From Anolis sagrei (Eukaryota; Chordata; Lepidosauria; Squamata; Anolidae), in NCBI RefSeq assembly GCF_037176765.1, contig NC_090034.1:188501-252500 (forward strand): 64,000 nt of DNA. The letters are read 5' to 3'. Both the position numbers and the translations under genes were made by a program. The notes beneath the pieces are model-generated. The model ran no database searches, had not been told where the DNA came from, and saw only the letters and a program-made list of their open reading frames with translations. Positions 35,401 to 48,400 of the stretch are shown here, piece by piece; position 1 is the stretch's first letter, and each line of letters begins with the position of its first letter.

Positions 35401-38400
35401 TATCATTAAATATATTATTACAATTATTATATGTATTTATGCTCTGCTTTACCTCTCCCGAAGGAGGCTCAGTTGGGAGGGGCCTCTGAAGGCCATCAAG
35501 TCCAATCCGCTTCTGCCTTTTTGCAGGAAAAGCACCATCAAAACACCCCCAAGAGATGGCCATCCAGCCTCATCCACCCACCCACTGGTTTTTAGGATTT
35601 TTTGTTCACAAAGCATTGAAATTAAAACGACAAGAGGCATCCCCTTGAATTTCTGCACGACGAGACTGTCAAGATAATTGCAAGTATTATATGTATGTTT
35701 TTCAATGTGTTAATAATGGATTCAGTTATGTTCAGTTTTGTTCATTTGTGCACTAGAGTGTTATTATTATTAGAGAGAGAGAGAATAGGCCAGAGAGGAG
35801 AGTCCTTGAAACGAGATGACAGGGATTCCTTTGCTTTGGGAAGAAAAGGGAGCGTGCCAGCGAGAAGGCAAGTAAGGCAGGAGGGCAGGTGTTTTTCTCT
35901 GTCCGTGTGTTTCGTGCTGCGCTTTGCGAGTCACCATTTTCAGCCGCCAAGATGTAGACATGTCTTGAAATGCTTTCAGTACACTTTATTATTTTTGAAA
36001 CTTAAGAAGACTGCAGTGTGCTCTGTGAGTCTGTGTGATCGAGTAACCTCAAGGACTCTGTGCATGACCCAGGGGTCACACGCTGACAGAGACAACATAA
36101 GCAGGGCATCAATCCCGCAAAGTTTCGGAAAGACCCGCTCATCTGCTGATTTTTAGGATATTTTTAAAGATTTGGAGGGGCCCCGTTCCGTTTCATAATC
36201 CGAATCTCCAAAGCTTCGTAATTGTTTAGTTAAGATTTGTTCCATGAGTTGCGATGGGGAAAATGTCGAGGCTTGTTTCTCTGTCATTTTTATGGCTTTC
36301 AGGATGAAACTTGCCACGCTGGCCGGTAACATTTGCGACTTTAGGACGGCCAAGTTTCAGAACGTTTCGGAGTTGGGGGGGGGGTCTCGTCTTGAATAGT
36401 AATTCGGAGATTTGTATTAATGGAACGCACAAACCTCCCAATTATGAAACGGGCCTCCCTCTGAAGCATTGCATGGCCCTATTGCAACCCTTGCTTATAT
36501 TGGAGGAAGGGTTCTTCCTCTTCCTCCCTCTGAGCGTCCCTGCGGCTTCCCGGAGGTGTTACCTGAGGAGGCTGGTGGTGCTCCCCGCCTGGGAGCGGTC
36601 CGTGTCCCGTCCACACGTGATGGCCTTCCAAGCCTTGCCGCTCAGCTCGCTCCGCGTGACGCCCTGGCGGAAGAGGGCCGCCCGCTCCTCGCAGCCGACG
36701 CCCCACACCTGCGGGAGGAACGCCTTGCACACTCACTACAACACAACGTGTGACCTGAACACAACCCCTCTAGGACTGGCATGGCCCAACGCCCACCATA
36801 ATCCCTAACGTTCGGTAATAATAACAATAGTAGTAGTAATCAAGGTGGTCAGTTGAAACATTCACACCTAGCTCCAGCAGACAAGAGTCCTTTGTCCCAC
36901 CCTGGACATTATTCCACAGATATATAAACCCTTTTTCCTAGTTCCAACAGACCTCACTACCTCTCAGGATACTTGCCATAGATGCAGGCGAAACGTCAGG
37001 AGAGAATGCCTCTAGAACATAGCCATATAGCCCGAAAAAAACCCTACAACAACCCAGCTGAAATATTCACAGCTAGCTCCAGCAGATAAGAGTCCCTTGT
37101 CCCACCCTGGTCCTTCCACAGATATATAAACCCAGAGGTAGTGACTTCTAACAGACCTCACTACCTCTGAGGATGCTTGCCATAGATGCAGGAGAAATGT
37201 CAGGAGAAAATGCCTCTAGAACATGGCCCTATAGCCCGAAAAATCCTACAATAACCCAATAGTAGTAGTAATAATAATATAATATTATGATATATAAATA
37301 ATAAAATGTAATATAAAATAATATATAACAATATAAAAATAATGGTATAACAAAAATATATAATAGCTTATAATATCATAATAATATAATAAAATAAAAA
37401 CATTTAATATAATTATACTATATACAATAATATAATGCACATATAATTCAATAATTATTATATAATAAATTTATAAAAATATTATAACTATAATATAATG
37501 GCACATATAATTATAAAATAATTGAAGTAATATAAGAATATAATATTATAATAATAACATATTTTAATATGTATATTTTAACTAGTTACATGTTTTGATT
37601 GTGTGTTTTAGCACTGTTGTAACCCACCTCAAGTGATGAGGAGACGTGGATAAGAAATATAATAAATAATAATAATAATAATAATAAATAATTTATTATT
37701 TAATAAATAACAATTTATTAAATAATAATAAATTTAATAATAATTTAATAATAATCAAATTTAATAATTAAATAATTAAATTTAATAATTTAATAATAAT
37801 TTACATGTTTTGATTGTGTGTTTTAGCACTGTTGCATTGTAACCCACCTCAAGCCATGAAGAGAGGTGGATAAGAGTTATAATAAATAATAAATAATAAT
37901 AAATTTAATAATACTTTAATAATAATTAAATTTAATAATTTAATTTAATAATAATTTAATTTAATATTTAATTAATATTAATAATTTAATAATAATTAAA
38001 TTTAATAATAATGTATTTAAATAAAAAATTAATAATTAATTAATTAATTAAATTTAATAATAATTTATTTAAATATTAAATAAATAAAACCAATAAATAG
38101 TTACTTCTCGGAAACAGGAACGTGTTCCAAAGCCACCTTGAGAGATTTGTTGCTGTTGTATTATTATTATTGTTATTATTACTATTCCCTTACTCCAAGT
38201 CCAAGGTCCCAATCCAGCCGCCATTCCACTCCACTAGGATTGTGTTCAATGACCCTCTGGACGTTGAGTGAAAGGGGAGTGGATGTCCACCAAGACTTTC
38301 CCGGCCTCCTCCCTCCCTCCCTCCCTCCCTCCCTCCCTCCCTCCCTCCCGCCGGTGGTTCCCAGTGGGAAGGCCGACCCTCACTCACCTGGTCATTGAGG

Positions 38401-41400
38401 CCCACGTCCAGCATCACCAGTTCACCCACCATCCCGATCCAGCTGGTGCCGCAGGGATTGTGCGAATTCACGCCCCTCCGGAACCAGACCTGGGAAGAAG
38501 AAGAAGGGCAAAGCACGGTCAATGCCAAGGACCTGTCAATCAAGCTATTCCCCAAATTCTGAAAGTGGAATAAGTGGGGATGGTGGGGGTCTCCTTCTCT
38601 GGGGGCTTCAAATCAGAGGCTGGAAGGCCATCTGTTGGGAGGGCTTGCATGGTGTCTTCCTACATAGTAGAAGGAACTCTAGGCTTCTATTATTATTATT
38701 ATTGGGTTGTTTTGCTTGCTTGCTTGCATGCTGGTCGCTTCTGTGGCGAGTCACTCTGTGGGAGTCCCTCTGGACCATGCCCTGACCTACAAGAAGCACT
38801 GCCTGAACATCAAGCAAAAAGTGGGCGCTAGAAACAATATCATACGAAAGCTGACTGGCACAACCTGGGGATCACAACCAGACACAGTGAAGGCATCTGC
38901 CCTTGTGCTATGCTCCTCTGCTGCTGAATACGCATGCCCAGCGTGGAACACATCTCAACACGCTCAAACAGTGGATGTGGCTCTGAATGAGACATGCCGC
39001 ATTATCACGGGGTGTCTGTGCCCTACACCACTGGAGAAATTACACTGCTTAGCCGGTATTGCACCACCTGGCATCCACCGGGAAGTATCAGCCAATAGTG
39101 AAAGGACCAAGGCAGAGACATCCCCTGTTTGGGTATCAGCCAGCACGTCAACGACTTAAATCAAGACATAGTTTCCTAAGATCTACAGAGACACTTGCAG
39201 GAACATCTCAGCAAGCAAGAGTCCAAAAGTGGCAGGCTCAAACCCAGAACTGATACCCAATGAGAGACTCCCTCCTGGGCACACAGAAGATGGGGCGACT
39301 ACCACCTCACCCACCTCATAGGAAATCTGCTACAAAACAGGAACTTTTTTGTTGAGTTTCAGGGCCAAAGAAGCAGAGGTTGAAAACAGAAGAACGACCA
39401 AATGAGAGACTCCCCCCTGGGCACACAGAAGACGGGGCAACTTGGAAGGCGCTGAAGAGACTGCACTCTGGCACCACGAGATGCAGAGCCAACCTCAAGA
39501 AATGGGGCCACAAAGTGGAGTCCACGACATGCGAGTGTGGAGAAGAACAAACCACTGACCACCTGCTGCAATGCACCCTGAGCCCTTCTTCCACATGATG
39601 CACAATGGAGGACCTTCTTGCGGCAACTCCAGAGGCACTCCAAGGGGACAGAGACTGGTCAAAGGACATTGAATCCACTACCAAACTCACACATTTTGTA
39701 TATGTTATGTTATTATGGCAATTGTTTTTCATTATTTTATTACTATTTATTATTTTATATTATTATATTATTATATTCATTTTAATTTAAATTACATTAT
39801 ATTATTATATTTTATTTCTGTATTATTATAATGGACTGGTTGCCCTGACACAACAAACAAACAAACAAATAAATAAACATGCAGAGGCTGGATGGCCATC
39901 TGCCTGGGGGGCTTGGATGGTGCCTCCCTGCATGGGCTGGGTGTCCCTGGGGTTCCTTCCAGTCTGGGATCCAATGCACTCCAAGGAGCGGCTGCTGCAA
40001 CTGCTCAGGAGCAATCTTGGGTTCCTTTTTCCTGCTTTGCAGTTGGGGAAGAGTCCAGTGCGGGCAGACGGCGTCCCTCTGGGCTGGCTCACCTTCCGGT
40101 CTTTGGTGAGGGCCCAGACCACGTTCACGCCCACAGAGACGTGCAAGAGGCCGCAGCCCGGGACCGGAGGCTCCACCACCGTCCACGAGAGACCTGGCGG
40201 AAGAAGGAGGAGAAGGAGAAGCGGCAAACGGTCAGCCAAGACCCAAAGCAGAGGGACTTCATAACAGTAGCAAGGCAATATAATAATAATAAGGCAACGG
40301 TACAATATCACGTCATAATACAATAATTATATTATGTTATTGTTGTTGTTGTTCATTAGTTCAGTCGTCTCCGACTTTTCGTGACCTCCTGGACCAGCCC
40401 ACGCCAGAGCTCCCTGTCGGCCGTCACCACCCCCAGCTCCTTCAAGGTCAGTCCAGTCACTTCAAGGATACCATCCATCCATCTTGCCCTTGGTCGGCCC
40501 CTCTTCCTTATTATGTTATATCATACTATTATTATATTATATTATATTTTACTGCTGAGCCCCCCATGGTGCAGTGGGTTCAACCCTTGTGCCGGCAGGA
40601 CTGAAGACCGACAGGTCGCAGGTTCGAAACCAAGGAGAGTGCGGATGAGCTCCCTCTGTCAGCTCCAGCTACCCATGCAAAGGGGGCATGAGAGAAGCCT
40701 CCCTCCCACAAGCATGGGAAAACATCAAAACATCCGGGCGTTCCCTGGGCAACATCCTTGCAGACGGCCAATTCTCTCACACCAGAAGCCACTTGCAGTT
40801 TCTCAAGTTGCTCCTGACATGAAAAAAAAATCATAATATAATAATCTATATAAATACAAATGTCATGTTCGTTTGTGGGATTCACAGAACTCAAAAACCA
40901 CTGGATGAATTGACACCAGATTTGGACACAAGGCACCTATCAGGCCAATGTATGCCCTTCACTAAAAAAAAATTGATTTTTGTCATTTGGGAGTTGTAGT
41001 TGCTGGGATTTATAGTTCACCTACAATCAAAGTGCATTCTGAACTCCACCAATGATGAAACATGGCACACATTTCTCCCATGACCAATGGAAAATACTGG
41101 AAGGGTTTGGTGGGCAGTGTCCTTTGGTTTTGGAGTTGTAGTTCACCTACATCCAGACATCACTGTGGACTCAAACAATGATGGATATGGACCAAACTTG
41201 GCATGAATATACTCAATATGCCCAAATGTGAACACTGGTGGAGTTTGGGGGAAATAGAATCTTGACATTTGGGAGTTGTAGTTGCTGGGATTTATAGTTC
41301 ACCTACAATCAAGGAGCATTCTGAACCCCACCAACGACAGGATTGGGCCAAAACTTCCACACAGAACCCCCATGTGGGCCATAGCAACACGTGGCAGGGG

Positions 41401-44400
41401 GTGGCTAGTAATTATAATAAAATATTACCTTTACTAAAATATTAATATACCAATAATACAATAAAATATTAATATAATATTGATAATAAAAACTTAAAGG
41501 TTTCCCCTTGACATGAAGTCCAGTCGTGTCCGACTCTGGCGCTCTTCTCCATTTCTAAGCCAAAGAGCCGGTGTTGTCCGTAGACATCTCCCAAGGTCAC
41601 GTGGCCACTGGCAGGACTGCATGCAGCGCCATTACCTTCCCGCTGGAGCGCTACCTATTGATCTACTCACATTTGCATGTTTTCGAACTGCTAGGTTGGC
41701 AGGAGCTGGGGCTGACAGCGGGAGTTCACCCCGCTCCCTGGATTCGAACCGCCGACCTTTTGGTCGGCAAGTTCAGCAGCTCAGCAATTTAACCAGCTGC
41801 GCCACCAAGCGGACTATATTAATAATCATAATGTAATAATAATAATAAAATAATAAAAATAGTGATAAAATAATAGTAATGCAATATAGTAATGAAAATA
41901 ATAAATATATAATAATAGACTAGTAATAACAAAACAAATATTACTATAATATAATATAATATAATAAAACAATATACACATAAAACATTAATAATAATAA
42001 TAAAATATTAATACAGAAATAAAATATAATAATATAATATAATGTAAATTAAAAAGAATATAATAATATAGTAATATAAAATAATAAAAATAGTGATAAA
42101 ATAATAGTAATGCAATATAATAATGAAAATAATAAACATATAATAATAAACTAGTAATAACAAAACAGATATTGAAATAATATAATAAAATATAACAATA
42201 TACACATAAAGCATTAATAATAACAAATATTAATACAGACGAAAATATAATAATATAATGTAATGTAAATTAAAAAGAATATAATAATATAATAATATAA
42301 AATAATAAAAATAGTAATAAATCATAAAATAATAAAAATAGTGATAAAATAATAGTAATGCAATATAATAATGAAAATAAATATATAATAATAGACTAGT
42401 AATAACAAAACAAATATTAATATAATATAATAAAATAAAATATAACCATATACAAATAAAACATTAATAGTAATAATAAAAAATTAATGCAGTAATAAAA
42501 TATAATAATATAATATAATATAATGTAAATTAAAAAGAATATCACAATATAATAAAATAAAATAATAAAAAGTAATAAAATAATAAAAAGTAATATAATA
42601 ATGAAAAAATTAAATATATAATAATAGACTAGTAATAACAAAACAAATATTAATATAATATAATAAAATAAAATATAACAATATGCATATAAAACATTAA
42701 TAGTAATAATAAAAAAATATGCAGTAATATAATATAATATAAATTAAAAAGAATCTAATAACAAAAATATAATAAATAAAATATAATAATATAATAAAAT
42801 AAACTAATAAAAAGTAATATAATAATGGAAAAAATGGCCATAATACCACAACCACCACCACCACAGCTCACCCTGGGGGTTGTTCCTGTCGACGCCCTCC
42901 CTGACCGCGGCCTGCCCCTCCCACAGGACGGCCCAGACCAGGTCATCCGGGCCGCAGCTGATCTGGACGGCCTCCCCGGGAGCCGCCACCACGGACCAGG
43001 AGGAGCCCTCGGGGTTGTGCGTGCAAACGCCTTCTCGGTACCAGACCTGCAGCAGAGATTAGTATTATTATTATTATTTATTTCGGGTATTTTTACCCCA
43101 CAGTTCTCAACCTCCTGGCCGGGGGGGGGGGGGGGGGGGGGACTCAGGGCGGCCGAGAGAACGATTTGCAGGCCTGTCCTCTGCTCCCTTTGGCGTGCGT
43201 GCTGCCTTGGAGGAGACATCCTTAGCCCGGGTGGCACCCGCTGGCCCCTGACTGCTTGCTGCCTGGAGACATAGCCAGACCCATCATAATATTCATAATA
43301 GAAGCAGCCAGGCCTCAGGCCTCTTCCTTTCCCCCCTCAGCCATTTCAGCAGAAAGGAAGGGAAAGAAAGGAAGGCTCTTGTGCTGTGAGGAATTCTGGG
43401 AGTTGGAGTTTGAGACATCTGGAGGGAGGGCCAAAGTTTGCTCATGCCTGCCAACTTAGTATTTTCTGCAGAAGTGGAGCCTCTACTTCAGAGCGCCCCA
43501 ACTTCAGAGCATTTTGAGTTGAGAGTCGTTGCTCGGACGGGGATGTCAGTGTGTGACAGAGTCCTTGAGGTTACTCGCTCACACAGACTCACAGAGCACA
43601 CTGCAGTCTTCTTCAGTTTCAAAAATAACGAAGTTTACTGAAAGCATTTCAAGACACGACTACATCTTGGCGGCTCACAGAGTACAGCACTGAACACACA
43701 GGCAAAGAAGGACACCTGCCCTCCTGCCTTACCTGCCTTCTCGCTGGCACCCTCCCTTGTCTTCCCAAAGCAAAGGAATCCCTGCCATCTCCCATGACCA
43801 ATGGGAGATAGCAAGGACTCCTTGCTATCGTTTCAAGGACTCTCCTCTCTGGCCTTATTCTCTCTCTCTCTCTCTCTCTCTAATAGTAACAATCTAGTGC
43901 ACAAAACTGGACATAACTGAATCCATTACTAACACATTTGAAAACATACATAGAATACTTCCAAGTATCCTGACAGGGGATAGTGAGTGCCCGAGGGAAC
44001 GCAGGGGGCTTCAACCAGGATCGTCTCGCAATGTCACATTTTCTCCTCCTTGGTTTATTTTGAGGGGGGAAGACACACACAACCTCCCCCCCCCCCCAAA
44101 CAGATGCACACAGTGGCGACAAAAGGCTTCCTTGCTTGCTTGCTTCCTCCCTCCTCTGCCGCGTACGTACCTTTCCTTGCAAAGAGACGGCCCAGACAGA
44201 GAGCCTGCCCGCCGGCTCCTCGGTGATCTCCCACCCGCCCACAGAGAGGTCGCTGAACGGATCCGGCAGCTGCCTGGGATCTTCCGGGGACGGAATCTGT
44301 TGCGACAGAGAAAAGGAAGAAGGGAAACAGCATTGGCCTCACAACCCATAGATGCAGGCAAAACATCAGGAGAGAGTGCTTCTAAAACATGGCCCGGAAA

Positions 44401-45383
44401 ACACACAGTGACCCAGCGATTCTGGCCATGAAAGCCTTGGACAAAGCATTGGTTTTGCTCCTTTTTTCAGCATTCAGGGATTCCTGGGCCCCTCTGCCTC
44501 CCTTGGGACGCGTCTGGGAGAAGGGGCGTCTCAACTGGAGAAAGAACACTCAGCCTTTGCAGCAAAAGCAAGCACTTGGCCTGAAGGAGAAGCTGAGGAG
44601 CAGAAGAAGAAGAACACCGGGAAGAGTGGAAGTGGTTGCAATGCGTGACAGCCAAAGCGAGGGACATCTCAGCCATGAAGTGACCTTTGCCAGGCTGATG
44701 AAGGAGGAACATCACGGCCGGGTTCAGTCCTGGACCGAGAGGGAGGGGCAGGAGGGACGTCCCTCCCACAGGGCGGGTGGAGCCTGGACCGAGCGGAGGA
44801 ACCACCAAGGGTCCCATCACTCCAGCCCATCCCCTGTTTGGGTCTCAGCCAGCATGTCAACGACTTAAATCTAGAAATAGTTTTCTAAGATCTACAGAGA
44901 CACTCGCTGGAACACCTCAGCAAGCGAGAGTCCAAAAGTGGCAGGCTCAAACCCAGAACTGATACCAAATGAGAGACTCCCCCCTGGGTGCACAGACTTG
45001 GAAGGCGCTGAACAGACTGTGCTCGGGCACCACGAGATGCAGAGCCAACCTTCAGAAATGGGGCCACAAAGTGGAATCCTCGACATGTGAGTGCGGAGAA
45101 GAGCAAACCACTGACCACCTGCTGCAATGCACCCTGAGCCCTTCTTCCACATGATGCACAAGGGAGGACCTTCTTGCGGCAACACCAGAGGCACTCCAAG
45201 GGGCCAGCGACAGGTCAAAGGACATTTAACCAAATACCAAACTCACAAATTCTGTATTTTGTCTGTTTGTTTGCTTTGTTCTGTTAGAAATGTAATATAA
45301 TTGACTGGTTGTCCTGACACGACAAATAAAAATACTCCTGCAAAGGAATCTCACCAGCCCTTGGTGAGAGGACGGGGGAGGAT

Positions 45384-45418
<35 letters not shown>

Positions 45419-48400
45419 GAGCCACTTGGTGCCAAGGCAATGCTGCATAAAAGTGACAGGCATGGTGCTCAAACCCCGATCTGCTGCCCCTGGGATCTCA
45501 ACCAGAGCCAGCCGTCTCAAACGTACAGATCAACCACCCCGTTCCCCTTCTTCTCCAGGGAAATAACACAACCTGTGTGTACTGGTGACACTCCCCGTTG
45601 TGCGCCATGTTCCGGCCCCCTTTCAGAGAGGGGGAGGGGAGAGGAGGGGGGGGCGCACCTGTGCCCAGGTGTCCCGGGCCACGTATCTCCGGAAGCGGAT
45701 CCACCTCCGCCGCCGCACGCAGGAGTTCCACCGCTGCTCCTTGGTGTAGGCCGCCGGGAAGTCCATGGCGTACGTCCAGCCCTGGGAAGGCAAGCCAGAA
45801 ACAGCGCCAGAATCAGGCAAGGAAGGGCCTTCCACGGCCAATCCGGTCCCGCTGGAGACATCCTCCGCCCGGGTGGTGTTCAAATATACTGTGTGAAATC
45901 CCCCCCCCCCCCTTGCTGTGGTCTCAGCCCCGTTTGTTAGTGTGAGTTAAATGTAAGTTGGATGTTTGTAACTCAAGGGCAGCATACAGATATATATAGT
46001 ATCATAAACTTGGAAGGGTCACCCAAAGGCCATCCAGTCCACCTTGTTCTTAACTAGGGAGTCAATGTAAGTCAGATGTGCGTGTGTCTATGTGTATATG
46101 TGTATGTATGTGTGTGTATATAAATGGCATGAGTAAACTTTGACTCTCCAGGTGTTTTGGACTCCAGCACCCACCATTCCTCGCAGCCTCAGCCCCCTTC
46201 CTTTTCCTTTTCCCTTTCCTTTTCCACTTAAGCGGCTGAGGCTGTGGGGAATGGTGGGCGTTGGAGTCCCAAACACCCAGAAGTTGGCCCATGCCTCTTA
46301 TAGAGCAAGAAAATCTATAAGGATTGTCTCAGAAAGAATTAATAGGTAAAAGAAAACAATCCTGGTGGTGGAGGGGGTGGGAATTGCACATGTTGATGTG
46401 TACGTGCATGCCTTAAAATAAAAAATATAGAATAAAAATATAGAATACCACTAATAATAATAGAATCCTAGAATAATCCTAGCAGAGTTGGACAAGACCT
46501 GGTGGGCCATCATCCAGTCCAACCCCATTCTGCCAAGAAGCAGGAATATTGCATTCAAATCACTCCTGACAAAAAGTGGGTGCCAGAAACAATATCATAC
46601 GAAAGCTGACTGGCACAACCTGGGGATCACAACCAGATACAGTGAAGACATCTGCCCTTGCGCTGTGCTACTCTGCTGCTGAGTATGCATGCCCAGTGTG
46701 GAACACATCTCATCACACTAAAACAGTGGATTTGCCCACTGGAGAAATTACACTGCTTAGCTGGTATTGCACCACCTGACATCTGCTGGGAAGTAGCAGC
46801 CAATAGTGAAAAGACCAAGGCAGAGACATCTCCAGCTCATCCCCTGTTTGGGTATCAGCCAGCACATCAACAACTTAAATCTAGAAATAGTTTTCTAAGA
46901 TCTACAGAGACACTCGCTGGAACACCCCAGCAAGCGAGAGTCCAAAAGTGGCAGGCTCAAACCCAGAACCACAATCAATGGCTGATACCAAATGAGAGAC
47001 TCCCCCCTGGGCACACAGAAGAAGACTGGGTGACTTGGAAGGCACTGAACAGGCTGCGCTCTGGCACCACGAGATGCAGAGCCAACCTTCAGAAATGGGG
47101 CCACAAAGTGGAATCCACGACATGCGACGTGTGGAGAAGAGCAAACCACTGACCACCTGCTGCAATGCACCCTGAGCCCATCTGCCACATGGGGCACAAG
47201 GGAGGACCTTCTCACAGCGACACCAGAGGCACCCCAAGGGGCCAGACACTGGTCAAAGGACATTTAACCAACTACCAAACTCACACATTTTGTATTTTCT
47301 CTGTTTGTTTGCTTTGTTCTGTTAGAAATGTAATATAATGGATTGGTTGCTCTGACACAACAAATAAATACCCCTGACAGATGGCCACCCAGCCTCTGCT
47401 TAAAGAAGGAGCCTCCACCACACTCCCTCTGGGGCAGAGAGTTCCACTGCTGAACGGCTCTCCCAGTCAGGAAGTTAGGTGATGCTATTGCGGAGGATGC
47501 GCAGGGCAGGGCTCGGCCGACCTACCCCTTTTCCTGTGGGCTCTCCAGCGCAGTTCTGGTCGAGGTGCCAGTCTTCCTCCCACTCCCAGTGGGGCGAGGG
47601 CAGCGCGAAGCCCCCCAGCGCCCTCTGCTCCAGCCCGGTCGCGTCGCTCCATTGCCAGCGGTCGCTGGGAAGCAGCTTCTCGCAGAAGCCCGTCACCGGG
47701 TTCCAGCGCTGGCAAGAAGGAAGACCATGCGTCACTCATGGCATCTCGGGTAAGGTTATTTATGCATTTATTTATTTACAACATTGATGTTCCACCCTTC
47801 TCACCCTGACTCAGAGACTCAGGGCGGAGCACAGCATACACACGGCAAGCATTAAAAACATTTATCTCAATATTAAAATACACTATTTAAAACCGTCCTG
47901 GTCATCAGCGTCACATCTAATTGGCCTGGAAATCTTTCCTATTGCCGGGGACAACTTCGGCCCTCCTCCCTTCAGGCGTTTCGGACTCCAACTCCCACAA
48001 TCCCTCATCACAGCGGGTAGACATAAAGCTATTTCATCTTGGTTTAATGTTTGCATACTAGTATATATCAATTGTATGCTGATGCTTTTATGTTAAGCCG
48101 CTTTGAGTCTCCTGCGAGAGTGATAAAGAAGCGTACAAAGAAATATCACAACAACAATAGTAAATATAATATAATAATAATTATAATAATATAGAACATA
48201 ATAATAAATAAAGTTGTATGCTAATGTTTATGTTTAAGCCACCTTGAGTCTCCTGCAGGAGGGATAAAGCAGGGTATAAATAAATATAACAGTAATTATA
48301 AATATAATATATAACATAATAATTATAAATATAATATATAACATAATAATAATTTAAACCATATGCGAATGCTTTTATGTTAAACCACTTTGAGTCTCCC

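Noticed and set aside
40553-40640. tRNA gene suggested by A- and B-box sequences (also 17940-18010, 41740-41815, 19370-19432)
   Set aside because: The tRNA-like heads are fused to long SINE bodies and repeat in the window; no clean cloverleaf stands alone.
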